In this document: positions 1 to 6,628 of the stretch, one piece after another
How positions within the stretch are numbered: position 1 is the first letter of the stretch
Layout: the number at the start of each line of letters is the position of its first letter
From: Bacillota bacterium
GTDB lineage: Bacteria; Bacillota; UBA4882; UBA8346
Reading direction: 5' to 3'
NCBI GenBank assembly: GCA_003501335.1
Contig: DNPQ01000202.1
Location: forward strand, 1 to 8,812
DNA length: 8,812 nucleotides
Notes under the pieces: model-generated
Database searches by the model: none
Told to the model about the DNA's origin: nothing
What the model saw: the letters and a program-made list of their open reading frames with translations, nothing else
Translations under genes and position numbers: made by a program

Positions 1-416
1 ATTCCGGATTGAGCAGCAATAGCGCCAACATAGTAAACTTTATTCCATTTAGCCATGTCATCTTTGAATGGTTGACGATTGAATAATACTAAAGGAATAT
101 TAGCTTTTTTGGCTTTGTCAATGATAACACCACAAGCGGAAAGGTCAACAGGATTAACTGCAAGTGCGTTAACCTTTTTGGTAATGAAAAGATCAACTTT
201 ATCATTACAGGTAGCTTGCATGTTTTGGGCGTCAACGATATCAACTTTAGCACCCACAGTTTTAGCGGCAGCATCGATATTATTCCGCACGCCAGTCATG
301 AAAGTGTCATCAAACTTGTAGATAACACAACCGATATTAACCGGTTTGGCTGCGTTAACTGCAACGCCCACCACTAATACGACTAAAACCATAGCCAATA
401 CTAGAACTTTTTTCAA
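1..416 (-). CDS. mglB: Galactose/glucose ABC-transporter substrate-binding protein MglB (N-terminal part, cut by window edge)
   Basis: This is an extracytoplasmic sugar-binding lipoprotein or secreted protein that would deliver galactose or glucose to an MglA/MglC-type ABC importer. Only 138 codons are present, because the frame is still open at base 1. The start is TTG at 416-414, preceded by AGGAGGG with 8 bases of spacing; no ATG fits. Residues 1-20 are a signal peptide (MKK, then a V/L-rich stretch, then NAA). The mature part begins IGCVIYKFDDTFM, closely resembling the E. coli MglB N-terminus (IGVTIYKYDDNFM). Later matches are ALAVNPVD, LVLFNRQP (MglB VVFFNKEP) and YYVGAIAAQSG (MglB YYVGTDSKESG). 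The conserved sugar-contacting Asp and Asn region of the YK(F/Y)DD segment is intact. Partner genes (ATPase, permease) would be expected to the left, outside the window. A ribose- or xylose-binding homologue is less likely because of the YKxDD segment. Confidence 0.87.
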   Translation of the reverse strand, partial: MKKVLVLAMVLVVLVVGVAVNAAKPVNIGCVIYKFDDTFMTGVRNNIDAAAKTVGAKVDIVDAQNMQATCNDKVDLFITKKVNALAVNPVDLSACGVIIDKAKKANIPLVLFNRQPFKDDMAKWNKVYYVGAIAAQSG

Positions 417-466
417 CAAAAATCCCTCCTAATTATTTTTACTTCTGAGCTTTTCGCTCATATCGA

Positions 467-496
467 ATAATATCATTCTTTTTTGCAACCCAGCAA
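467..496 (-). promoter_or_regulatory. Probable sigma-A promoter of mglB
   Basis: Reading the minus strand, a -35 TTGCTG (496-491) is followed after 18 bases by a -10 TATTAT (472-467). Transcription would start near 460, giving a leader of about 45 bases before the TTG start. The leader holds a small perfect hairpin (TGAGC, five-base loop, GCTCA at 460-446) and then the ribosome binding site. The -10 matches consensus in 5 of 6 bases and the -35 is weak, which fits an activated or regulated promoter. Confidence 0.45.
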
Positions 497-527
497 GAGT
501 AAATTCTTTGTCACAAAAATTACAGAT

Positions 528-550
528 CTTTTACAGAATGGTTGTAAAAG
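528..550. promoter_or_regulatory. Perfect 8-bp inverted repeat upstream of the mglB promoter (candidate operator)
   Basis: CTTTTACA (528-535), a 7-base spacer, then TGTAAAAG (543-550) form a perfect dyad. Its centre is about 80 bases upstream of the inferred mglB transcription start, a position typical of activator or distal repressor sites. It does not match a catabolite-repression (cre) consensus that I know. The dyad also overlaps the end of a short open frame (520-672, minus), so function in DNA binding is an inference. Confidence 0.35.
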
Positions 551-1125
551 CTTAATAAAACTTCATGATTCTTCCTTTCAATTTGTTTTTGACTAGGGAT
601 TCCAAACATTGGAGCATAAGAACAGATCCTTTCCGATAATCCTTCTATTGCTTCAACTTCATTACCAAGCAATCACTATCTTGATATCCTCATTAAAAGA
701 AAGGGATCCATCATTTCCCTTTCTATACCTCATTATCCGTATCGTTTTTTTAATAATAAAAGTTTCCCTGCCCGAGTAGCACATTTTTTTTTGGCAAGGG
801 TCCTCTCGCTCGCATTTTAATAAATAAAACTTAAATGAAACTCATTGGGATATAAAAAAGACTATCCAAAACGAATTTTCAAAATCAAAAAATACCTCCT
901 GACAATTCAAATAAAATATTTTAAGAAAGTCTAAGGGGTTTATCTTATTGATTACGGGAATCCAAGTCTTGATAGTCACACACTCCAGCTGAATGTATAA
1001 AAATATCGCCGATGTATTTTTCAGCTTAGGCTTGTAAGCAGGCCTAAAGATCTGATTTTAGAAAATTTTTCTGATATGGTCTTGTGCGTCTGTATAGGGT
1101 CGAAACTTAAGAATTATTATAGACA
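551..1125. other. Gene-poor stretch between mglB and ychF: repeat-like or decayed sequence
   Basis: No convincing gene was found here. On the minus strand two short open frames lie end to end in different phases: 784-662 (40 codons from ATG, no ribosome binding site, reading RKGNDGSLSFNEDIKI) and 672-520 (50 codons from TTG, containing EGLSERICSYAPMFGIPS and ending SVKDL). Together they could be a frameshifted gene fragment. All three minus-strand frames carry short plausible peptides, however, which is more typical of a dispersed intergenic repeat. A strong but orphan AGGAGGT lies at 900-894. A hairpin with a short T tail lies at 698-724. Other weak dyads (for example TTAGGC/GCCTAA near 1025-1046) are too small to call. 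Confidence 0.4.
698..724 (-). terminator. Hairpin, possible rho-independent terminator downstream of ychF
   Basis: AGAAAGGGA (698-706) and TCCCTTTCT (716-724) are perfectly complementary, 9 bp with a 9-base loop. On the minus strand the right arm continues into a short T tail (TCTTTTAATG), as in a weak intrinsic terminator. It lies about 400 bases beyond the ychF stop, so it could end ychF transcription or belong to the repeat-like sequence around it. Confidence 0.35.
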
Positions 1126-2235
1126 TTAGACATTAAACCGAAATAGGGTCACATCCCCATCCTGCATAACATAGTCTTTACCTTCCTGCCGGACTAAGCC
1201 CTTTTCTCTGGCTGCATTATATGTACCACAAGCGATAAGGTCTTTAAAGCTTACAATTTCCGCCCGAATAAACCCTCTCTCGATATCGGAATGAATCTTA
1301 CCCGCCGCTTGGGGGGCTTTCATTCCTTTGGTGATAGTCCAAGCCCGGACCTCCGGTTTGCCCGCAGTCAGAAAACTTATCAATCCCAGAAGTTGATAAC
1401 TTTTCTTAATCAACTTGTCCAAGCCCGACTCCTCAATACCCAATTCTTTTAGATATTCTTTTCGTTCCGCATCATCCAGCTCTGCAATTTCCTCTTCAAT
1501 ACGGGCCGACGTGACGACCAATTCCGCGCCTTCTTCTTTCACCAAAGTCTCTAGTTCGTTGACCAGGGGATTACCGGCCCCGTTGTTTGCCAAATCAGCT
1601 TCAGCTACATTCGCGGCATAAATAATCGGCTTATCGGTGAGTAGAAAAGCCTGGCGGACAATTTCTTTTTCATCCTCGGTAAATTGAAGGGCACGGACAG
1701 GCAAACCACTTTCAAGTCCTTCCTTAATCCGGCCATAAATCGCCACTTCCATCTCATACTGAGCTCGTAGCCTGGGATCTTGAACTTTCAGCAACTTGGA
1801 AGCTTTGTCAATTCGTTTTTCCAAAGTTTCCAGATCCGCAAAAATTAATTCCAAATTGATGGTTTCAGCATCCCTTTTTGGGCCAACCGAACCGTCTACA
1901 TGAACAATGTTCGGGTCTTCAAAGCAACGCACGACTTCAACAATAGCATCCACTTCACGGATATGGGCCAAAAACTTGTTGCCAAGCCCTTCTCCCTTGC
2001 TGGCGCCCTTAACCAAACCTGCAATATCAACAAATTCGATTGCCGTAGGGGTTATTTTCTCCGGCTCATACATTTCAGCCAGTTTTTGAAGACGCTCATC
2101 GGGAACCGATACAATCCCTACATTGGGTTCAATGGTACAAAACGGATAGTTGGCGCTCTCCGCCCCGGCCTTGGTTATCGCATTAAATAAAGTACTTTTT
2201 CCTACATTGGGCAATCCGACAATCCCTAGTTTCAA
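1126..2235 (-). CDS. ychF: Redox-regulated ATPase YchF (OBG-family, Ola1-type)
   Basis: This is a universally conserved, ribosome-associated P-loop NTPase of the OBG family that prefers ATP to GTP. It is cytosolic and implicated in translation and stress responses. The 369 residues match the family length (about 363 in E. coli). The G1 loop is GLPNVGKS (residues 7-14), G3 is DIAG (70-73), followed by the glycine-rich KGASKGEGLG segment. The G4 position is NVAE (209-212) instead of NKxD, the change that gives YchF its ATP preference. The helical coiled-coil region spans about 130-200, and the TGS domain about 284-367, ending FRFNV. The start is TTG at 2235-2233 with AAGGA 9-10 bases upstream. 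The N-terminus MKLGIVGLPN matches homologues, so no earlier start is needed. It appears to be a single-gene unit with its own promoter. Confidence 0.97.
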   Translation of the reverse strand: MKLGIVGLPNVGKSTLFNAITKAGAESANYPFCTIEPNVGIVSVPDERLQKLAEMYEPEKITPTAIEFVDIAGLVKGASKGEGLGNKFLAHIREVDAIVEVVRCFEDPNIVHVDGSVGPKRDAETINLELIFADLETLEKRIDKASKLLKVQDPRLRAQYEMEVAIYGRIKEGLESGLPVRALQFTEDEKEIVRQAFLLTDKPIIYAANVAEADLANNGAGNPLVNELETLVKEEGAELVVTSARIEEEIAELDDAERKEYLKELGIEESGLDKLIKKSYQLLGLISFLTAGKPEVRAWTITKGMKAPQAAGKIHSDIERGFIRAEIVSFKDLIACGTYNAAREKGLVRQEGKDYVMQDGDVTLFRFNV

Positions 2236-2306
2236 TAGTAAACATCCTTTCTAAATTCAATGACAGCCGTAGATGCGTTTTCAAAATCATCCGATTTGGT
2301 ATTGAC

Positions 2307-2345
2307 ATTATAGCGTCAAACCAATATATTTCTTGCCAAATATAT
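2307..2345 (-). promoter_or_regulatory. Likely ychF promoter region with two small dyads
   Basis: On the minus strand a perfect -10 TATAAT lies at 2312-2307, giving a leader of about 65 bases to the TTG start. No good -35 sits at 16-18 bases, so it is an incomplete match. The -10 is framed by TTGAC/GTCAA (2302-2306 and 2315-2319). Just upstream is a perfect 8-bp dyad, ATATATTT/AAATATAT (2324-2331 and 2338-2345), placed over the expected -35 area. Either could be an operator, though both are AT-rich and may be chance. Confidence 0.4.
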
Positions 2346-2390
2346 ACTATAAATCATCTTAAGGGGTTATTCAATAGAAAATACGAATAA

Positions 2391-2906
2391 TTAGTTTTGG
2401 GTTTGATTCGCCAAAGAATGGTGCGCCTTTCTTTTCCGAATGGTCTGTTTTTGAAATTCATGCGATAAGATGCTGACATTCCCATCCATTTCCATCACTG
2501 CGAGATCGACTTCTTCAAGCGTGGCAACGCCGTGTTCCCGAATGGATTCTCTGAGCTCATCCATAGTAATCTTAGCTTTTTTGATATTGGCCTCATTCAG
2601 TTTCCCTTTGTAAATCAATAATAGTGCTTCCCCTTGAACCAACCGCCCGAATCTGGGAAAGCGATTAAAAATAAACTTTAACAGAAAATTGGTGAGAAAT
2701 AAGGCGGTTGCCGCAATGAGACCCCCGGTTAAGGTAGTGTCTTGTCCAACCATGGCATTTTGAACAGCATTGCTGATTAATAAAATCAGCACCAAATCGA
2801 CGATGGATAATTGGGAAAGTTCCTTTTTCCCGAATAGCCGGATGGCAATGATTATAAAAAGATAGATAACCACCGAACTAAAAATAATATGAAAATAATT
2901 TAGCAT
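2391..2906 (-). CDS. DUF421 (YetF/YcaP-family) membrane protein
   Basis: A 171-residue integral membrane protein of the DUF421 family, whose biochemical role is not established; homologues have been linked to spore or envelope functions in Bacillus. Three hydrophobic segments lie at about 4-22, 33-53 and 60-79. The family signature RLFGKKELSQLSIVDLVLIL follows the first segment (residues 23-42), then SNAVQNAMVG. A soluble C-terminal domain starts at about 85 (LVQGEALLLIYKGKL), and the conserved MDELRESIREHG and VDLAVMEMDGNVSI segments (115-146) follow. Length is near that of short family members such as YcaP. The start ATG at 2906 is preceded by TAGGAG at 5 bases. It is probably transcribed alone from the extended -10 promoter at 3030-3038, about 120 bases upstream, and its stop lies 155 bases before the ychF start. 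Confidence 0.9.
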   Translation of the reverse strand: MLNYFHIIFSSVVIYLFIIIAIRLFGKKELSQLSIVDLVLILLISNAVQNAMVGQDTTLTGGLIAATALFLTNFLLKFIFNRFPRFGRLVQGEALLLIYKGKLNEANIKKAKITMDELRESIREHGVATLEEVDLAVMEMDGNVSILSHEFQKQTIRKRKAHHSLANQTQN

Positions 2907-3029
2907 CCAATCTCCTACCCAACACTATGATAAAATTTTTGCACGCTCAGGACTGCATCGCCTCAGCCCCCCATGTAAATTTGATGGAGCTTACTGCTGA
3001 AGTCCATGAAAATACAAGACTTTATCCAA

Positions 3030-3038
3030 ATTATACCA
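3030..3038 (-). promoter_or_regulatory. Extended -10 promoter for the DUF421 gene
   Basis: The minus strand reads TGGTATAAT at 3038-3030: a perfect -10 hexamer with the TGn extension. The -35 is poor, as is usual for extended -10 promoters. The inferred start near 3023 gives a leader of about 117 bases before the ATG at 2906. The leader has small dyads (ATGGA/TCCAT), but I see no recognisable riboswitch. Confidence 0.45.
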
Positions 3039-3062
3039 CAACCTTACAGGAAAAATCGATAA

Positions 3063-3095
3063 ACCTTATAAGCCTCATAAAGATGCTTATAAGGT
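3063..3095. repeat. Perfect 11-bp inverted repeat upstream of the DUF421 promoter
   Basis: ACCTTATAAGC (3063-3073) and GCTTATAAGGT (3085-3095) are exact reverse complements separated by 11 bases. The centre is about 55 bases upstream of the inferred DUF421 transcription start. That spacing would suit a dimeric regulator. Neither side has a T tail adjacent to the arm, so it is not a typical terminator. Confidence 0.5.
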
Positions 3096-3233
3096 AATAA
3101 CGACTTTAAAACAACACGGCAACTGGTGAAAGATTACCATATGGCTAAGCAAGAAGCAGGATTAGTATGTTCAAAAGAGGATTACTATTTTAAATGAAGT
3201 GGTTCTTTCCAGGTTTTAAGATCATTCTGAGAT

Positions 3234-3539
3234 TTAAAAAAACAAATTTTTGATTTCCCGGTAAATATCCCAGAATATCATTAAAGCAATGGCTGGAAAA
3301 AATAAAAAAGACAGCGCGTTATAGGCAAAGGCTGTTTGAAAGTGACAATGGAGGATCTGCCAAAATGCCCTGGTCATCCCACAACCCAAGCATGGAATAC
3401 CCAAGATTCTTTGAAAGGGGCATAAAACCGGGCCCCTGGCTATGTTTGGCCAAGGCACCCTATACAAAAATATGATACCGGCTATGTAGAATAGGAACCG
3501 TAATAAAAACCTTGGGTTGATTTCTTTCCAAAACAACAA
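3234..3539 (-). CDS. DUF2752 small membrane protein
   Basis: A 101-residue membrane protein with hydrophobic segments at about 11-27 and 70-91. Between them is the cysteine-rich signature of the DUF2752 family: C40-PFQRILGIP-C50-LG-C53-GMTRAFW. The family has no established function. The three conserved cysteines and the GCGxTRA motif are intact, so the gene looks functional. The start is TTG at 3539 (a second TTG follows directly). An in-frame TAG lies two codons upstream, so no longer version exists, and GAGG sits 9 bases before the start. It is divergent from the 112-residue gene at 3633 and has no close downstream partner on its own strand. Confidence 0.85.
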   Translation of the reverse strand: MLFWKEINPRFLLRFLFYIAGIIFLYRVPWPNIARGPVLCPFQRILGIPCLGCGMTRAFWQILHCHFQTAFAYNALSFLFFPAIALMIFWDIYREIKNLFF

Positions 3540-3561
3540 CTTCTATGACCTCATCAGTTTC

Positions 3562-3578
3562 AATACTTCAAAAGTATT
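3562..3578. promoter_or_regulatory. Short palindrome in the divergent DUF2752 / 112-residue-protein spacer
   Basis: AATACTT (3562-3568), a 3-base spacer, then AAGTATT (3572-3578) form a perfect dyad. It lies 23 bases upstream of the DUF2752 start and 55 bases upstream of the ATG at 3633. It could be an operator shared by both genes or a hairpin in the DUF2752 leader. It is short and AT-rich. Confidence 0.25.
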
Positions 3579-3632
3579 CTTTTAACCCCATCCCATTGAT
3601 AAACATACCATAGAGTAGGGAGGGTTTGAACC

Positions 3633-3971
3633 ATGTTCTGGAAAAACATCCGACAATTTTTCAAACAGATCTGGGCACAATGTGGCCCCGATCATACCAG
3701 TCATACCAGCCTTAAATTCAATACCACCTTAGATACAATTGTAATCAAAATATTCGGCCAAGAAATCAAGGTATCCCGTGAGATACCTATTAATGGCCCA
3801 CCCTATGAATTAACCGTTGTTTTACCAAGGGCCGAATGGCGAAACAATTCCAAAACCGGCGAACAGGAAATAATTTTAAGCAGCATAACCATTGCCCATT
3901 CCCCGCGACACCGGCCGGAAGAAAAATCCCAACCAGCGAAGATCACCATTCCCCATACTAAGGCTGTCTGA
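3633..3971 (+). CDS. Hypothetical protein, 112 residues
   Basis: I do not recognise this protein. It begins MFWKNIRQFFKQIW, an amphipathic aromatic and basic N-terminal helix that could touch the membrane, but there is no signal peptide or transmembrane segment. Residues about 27-90 look like beta-strand-rich sequence (KFNTTLDTIVIKIFGQEIKV, YELTVVLP, EIILSSITIAH). The tail is basic and proline-rich (HSPRHRPEEKSQPAK). Coding is supported by a strong ribosome binding site, GGGAGGG 8 bases before the ATG, and by an open frame that fills the space up to 12 bases before the convergent nox stop. No shared function with its neighbours is evident. Confidence 0.65.
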   Translation: MFWKNIRQFFKQIWAQCGPDHTSHTSLKFNTTLDTIVIKIFGQEIKVSREIPINGPPYELTVVLPRAEWRNNSKTGEQEIILSSITIAHSPRHRPEEKSQPAKITIPHTKAV

Positions 3972-3983
3972 AATATAAAAAAT

Positions 3984-5312
3984 TTATAAAGTATTTAAAG
4001 CAACCGAATTTAAAAAGTTCCACGGCTTATTAAAATGCGGCTGAAAAAAGAAATCAACAAAAGCCAATTGGTCAATGGTCATTTTATTTTGGATGCATAC
4101 CGATAAAGTATTGATCGATTGGGTCAAATCAACTTTAGACAAGATTTGGGCTCCTAAAATTCTCCGGGAAGCGGTTTCATAGACAACTTTTAAATGCACA
4201 GGTTGGGATTCCGGCATAAACTCCGGCCGGTAATTATCAATTAACATGGAAGTTTGAATATCAAGCGCCATAGCCCGGGCGTTGTCCTCAGTCATTCCAG
4301 TGGCGGCAATGTTCCACCCATAAATCTTGATACCGGAGGTTCCTTGGGTTCCCATATAGGAAACAGTCGGTTGCATGATATTGAGCCCAACCAAGGTTCC
4401 CATTCTCACTGCATTGGTTGCCAGGGGTATGTAATCGTGCTTGCCCGTGGGATTAAAGACTACTGCGCAACAATCTCCGGCGGCGAAAACATCCGGAAGA
4501 TTTGTTTGCATAAATTCATTGACTTTAATGGCCCCATTGGGCAGCATATCCAATTTCCCACCAAACAAACCGGTATTTGGGTGGAAACCGATACAAAGAA
4601 TAACCAGATCAGTTTGATACCGTCCTTTATTGGTGGTGACGGTACCAACGTTACCATCTTTACCTTCAAAACCGGTAATTGATTCCCCGAGAATCAGCCG
4701 AATACCATTCTCCAGCAAACTCTGTTCAGCAATATCCGTAAAATGTTGATCCAGGTACTTACTGAGTATCCGCTCCGCACCGTCGATTAAAGCCACTTGC
4801 TTGCCTTGAGTTCGAAAAGCCTCAACCAATTCAACCCCGATATAACCGGCGCCTACTACTGTAATATGATTGACATTTTTAACTTTTTCAATGATTTGAT
4901 TGGCATGATCATAATTTTTGGCTAACAAAACATTTTGAAGAGCAATTCCGGGTAAATCAGGTATTACCGGCCATGAGCCGCTGGTAATAATTAATTTATC
5001 GTAAAGGTCAACCAACTCTTCCCCGGAAATCAAATTTTTCACAGTAACCTGTTTTTTGATGAAATCAACATCAATGACGTCGTGCTTCATTTTTGTGATT
5101 ACCCCTAGTTTTGCCATAGCTTCGGGAGAGGAATAAAATAATCCCTGTGGATCTTTCACGACTCCACCAATATACAGAGCTATACCACAGGAGAGAAATG
5201 AAATTGTATTATTTCTTTCATATATAGTCACTTGCACTTCGGGATTTTTTTTCTTCAAATTGGCAATTGCTGCGGTGCCTGCATGCGTACAACCGATTAC
5301 GATTACTTTCAT
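3984..5312 (-). CDS. nox: NADH oxidase, water-forming type (CoA-disulfide reductase / NADH peroxidase family)
   Basis: A cytosolic FAD enzyme that reduces O2 to water with NADH, removing oxygen and regenerating NAD+. At 442 residues it matches the Nox/Npx family. The N-terminal FAD motif is IGCTHAGTA (6-14) with the conserved His10. The redox-active Cys42 lies in SFLSCGIA. The NADH-binding motif is VGAGYIGVELVEA (153-165) with acidic Asp177 (VALIDG), which indicates NADH rather than NADPH. The second FAD motif is FAAGDCC (276-282). The C-terminal dimer domain has FFFQPHFNKPWNFLN (421-435), typical of Nox. The ATG is preceded by GAGGGGAG at 8 bases. It appears monocistronic and divergent from the chitinase. 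NADH peroxidase or CoA-disulfide reductase activity cannot be excluded from sequence, as all share Cys42. Confidence 0.88.
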   Translation of the reverse strand: MKVIVIGCTHAGTAAIANLKKKNPEVQVTIYERNNTISFLSCGIALYIGGVVKDPQGLFYSSPEAMAKLGVITKMKHDVIDVDFIKKQVTVKNLISGEELVDLYDKLIITSGSWPVIPDLPGIALQNVLLAKNYDHANQIIEKVKNVNHITVVGAGYIGVELVEAFRTQGKQVALIDGAERILSKYLDQHFTDIAEQSLLENGIRLILGESITGFEGKDGNVGTVTTNKGRYQTDLVILCIGFHPNTGLFGGKLDMLPNGAIKVNEFMQTNLPDVFAAGDCCAVVFNPTGKHDYIPLATNAVRMGTLVGLNIMQPTVSYMGTQGTSGIKIYGWNIAATGMTEDNARAMALDIQTSMLIDNYRPEFMPESQPVHLKVVYETASRRILGAQILSKVDLTQSINTLSVCIQNKMTIDQLAFVDFFFQPHFNKPWNFLNSVALNTL

Positions 5313-5335
5313 GAAATATGCTCCCCTCGATGATA

Positions 5336-5363
5336 ATTTTATTTTAGATTATCGGCCATTCAA
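5336..5363 (-). promoter_or_regulatory. Probable nox promoter
   Basis: On the minus strand -35 TTGAAT (5363-5358), 16 bases, -10 TAAAAT (5341-5336). The start would be near 5330, about 18 bases upstream of the ATG, which leaves just room for the ribosome binding site. GATAAT/ATTATC arms (5332-5337 and 5348-5353) overlap the -10 and could be an operator. An 8-base GCCGATAA, identical to the flagellar sigma -10 consensus, lies at 5356-5349, but no matching -35 is seen. Confidence 0.4.
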
Positions 5364-5391
5364 ATATTTCAATTCGATAACCCCCCCTGTA

Positions 5392-5428
5392 TTTCCCTGC
5401 ATTTTTCATCCTTTACCTTTGCAGGAAA
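5392..5428. repeat. Imperfect inverted repeat upstream of the chitinase gene
   Basis: TTTCCCTGCA (5392-5401) and TGCAGGAAA (5420-5428) pair over 9 bp with one bulged C, leaving an 18-base loop. It lies between the nox promoter and the GH18 gene, 66 bases before the GH18 start. It could be a binding site for a chitinase regulator. No convincing sigma-A promoter for the GH18 gene was found; a TATACA at 5457-5462 is the best -10 candidate and is weak. Confidence 0.25.
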
Positions 5429-5494
5429 CTTTCTGGCTACCAAGAATCAGGATGACTATACACGACTTATCCAGCACCAAGGAGAATAGCTGCA

Positions 5495-6628
5495 ATGTTC
5501 AAAATACCATCCGGAACATTTAAAAAGGGAACCGCAATTTTATTATTCATCCTATTATGTTCAATCGGTATCCATGCTATTTATGCCAAAGACACAGCTC
5601 CTTCTTATAAAATTGTTACCTACCTGCCGCTCTGGAAAGAATGGCAAGCCCGTGATATTGACGTACAGAGGTTAACTCATATTAATCTTGCTTTTGCAGA
5701 AATCTCCGATGGCAAGATTATTAATAAAATCAAGCCGGCCCAACTTCAATCCATTAAAAAAATGAAAAGAATGAACAAAAAACTTAAAATACTTATTTCA
5801 GTTGGAGGATGGGGAACCGACGGCTTTTCTGATGCCGCCCTCACTGATGAGTCCCGAATCAAATTTGCCAAAAGTGTTGCCGACTATATCCATCATTATC
5901 AATTGGACGGGGTCGATATTGATTGGGAATTCCCGGTTATTGGAGCGGGAGACAAAAAAGGGCTGCCCGAAGATAAAAATAATTTTACATTGCTGATGCA
6001 AGAGCTAAGGGACAAGCTTGACAAAAGAGCAAAACGCGATCATCGACAATATCTCCTGACTTTTGCGGCTAATATTAGTTTATTCTACATTAACTCGGTG
6101 GAACTTGAAAAACTATCGCCATTGGTTGACTTTATCAATTTAATGGCCTATGATTTCCACGGAAAATGGGAACATACAACCGGTCTCCATACGAACCTTT
6201 ATTCAACTCCCGAAGACCCTACTTCTTTAAGTGCTGATTTTGGAGTCAAACGTTATATCTTGGCAGGTGTGCCCCCTGAAAAACTTATATTGGGAACTGC
6301 TTTTTACGGTTACGGTTGGAGCAGGGTAACCAATGTGAATAACGGACGTTATCAGACCGCGACTGGGGAATGTAAAACTTACAGTTACCAGAACTTGGCT
6401 CACAATTATATAAACCGAAACGGCTTTTTGCGATATTGGGACGACCAAGCGAAAGCCCCTTATTTGTGGAATGGTGATACCTTCATTACCTACGAAGATC
6501 AAGAATCCTTACTTTACAGGACAACCTATATCCGCGCCAATCAGCTGGGCGGGATTATGATCTGGGAATATTGCCACGACTTGGATGGAACCCTGCTTCA
6601 TCAAATATTCCGGGAACTTGATAGTTAA
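5495..6628 (+). CDS. Secreted GH18 chitinase
   Basis: A family 18 glycoside hydrolase expected to cleave chitin or N-acetylglucosamine oligosaccharides by substrate-assisted catalysis. It has 377 residues. Residues 1-31 form a signal peptide (basic KK, hydrophobic AILLFILLCSIGI, cleavage after IYA), so it is exported. The TIM barrel shows SVGGWG (102-107), the catalytic DGVDIDWEF (138-146, acid Glu145), MAYDFHG (217-223) and IMIWEY (354-359). Between FYGYGW (270-275) and the last strand lies a chitin insertion domain (NVNNGRYQTATGECKTYSYQ and YWDDQAKAPYLWNGDTFITY), which points to subfamily A chitinases. There is no LysM or chitin-binding module, which argues against a spore-cortex SleL-type enzyme. 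The ATG has AAGGAG 10 bases upstream. It is transcribed away from nox and has no close downstream gene. Confidence 0.92.
   Translation: MFKIPSGTFKKGTAILLFILLCSIGIHAIYAKDTAPSYKIVTYLPLWKEWQARDIDVQRLTHINLAFAEISDGKIINKIKPAQLQSIKKMKRMNKKLKILISVGGWGTDGFSDAALTDESRIKFAKSVADYIHHYQLDGVDIDWEFPVIGAGDKKGLPEDKNNFTLLMQELRDKLDKRAKRDHRQYLLTFAANISLFYINSVELEKLSPLVDFINLMAYDFHGKWEHTTGLHTNLYSTPEDPTSLSADFGVKRYILAGVPPEKLILGTAFYGYGWSRVTNVNNGRYQTATGECKTYSYQNLAHNYINRNGFLRYWDDQAKAPYLWNGDTFITYEDQESLLYRTTYIRANQLGGIMIWEYCHDLDGTLLHQIFRELDS

Larger units (their letters stand above)
2907..3233. other. Gene-poor stretch between DUF421 and DUF2752 genes, with possible gene remnant
   Basis: No intact gene is supported. It contains the DUF421 promoter and a perfect palindrome (both listed separately). 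On the plus strand a start-less open frame runs 3010-3126 (contains YHNLTGKIDKPYKPHKDAY, stop 3127-3129). It is continued in another phase to a stop at 3195-3197 (contains KDYHMAKQEAGLVCSKEDYY). Joined, they would look like the tail of a frameshifted protein, but I do not recognise the family and there is no start or ribosome binding site. Confidence 0.3.

Noticed and set aside
79..321. Plus-strand open frame of 80 codons at the left edge
   Set aside because: The opposite strand encodes mglB with clear homology throughout, so this is a shadow.
632..639. TCCGATAA on the plus strand, like a flagellar sigma -10
   Set aside because: No TAAA-type -35 lies at the right distance and no plus-strand gene follows.
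1005..1046. Inverted segments (AGCTGA/TCAGCT and TTAGGC/GCCTAA) downstream of ychF
   Set aside because: The stems are only 6 bp or need large bulges, and no T tail follows, so they are not convincing terminators.
1900..2190. Plus-strand open frame of 96 codons inside ychF
   Set aside because: It lies opposite the conserved GTPase domain of ychF, so it is a shadow frame.
2907..3022. Possible riboswitch in the DUF421 leader
   Set aside because: No conserved riboswitch core that I know could be recognised; only small weak dyads are present.
4254..4682. Plus-strand open frame of 142 codons inside nox
   Set aside because: It is an opposite-strand shadow of a well-conserved nox gene, with no domain or ribosome binding site.
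5260..5523. Plus-strand open frame of 87 codons across the nox / chitinase spacer
   Set aside because: It overlaps the start of nox, its promoter and the chitinase start, and has no ribosome binding site or recognisable sequence.
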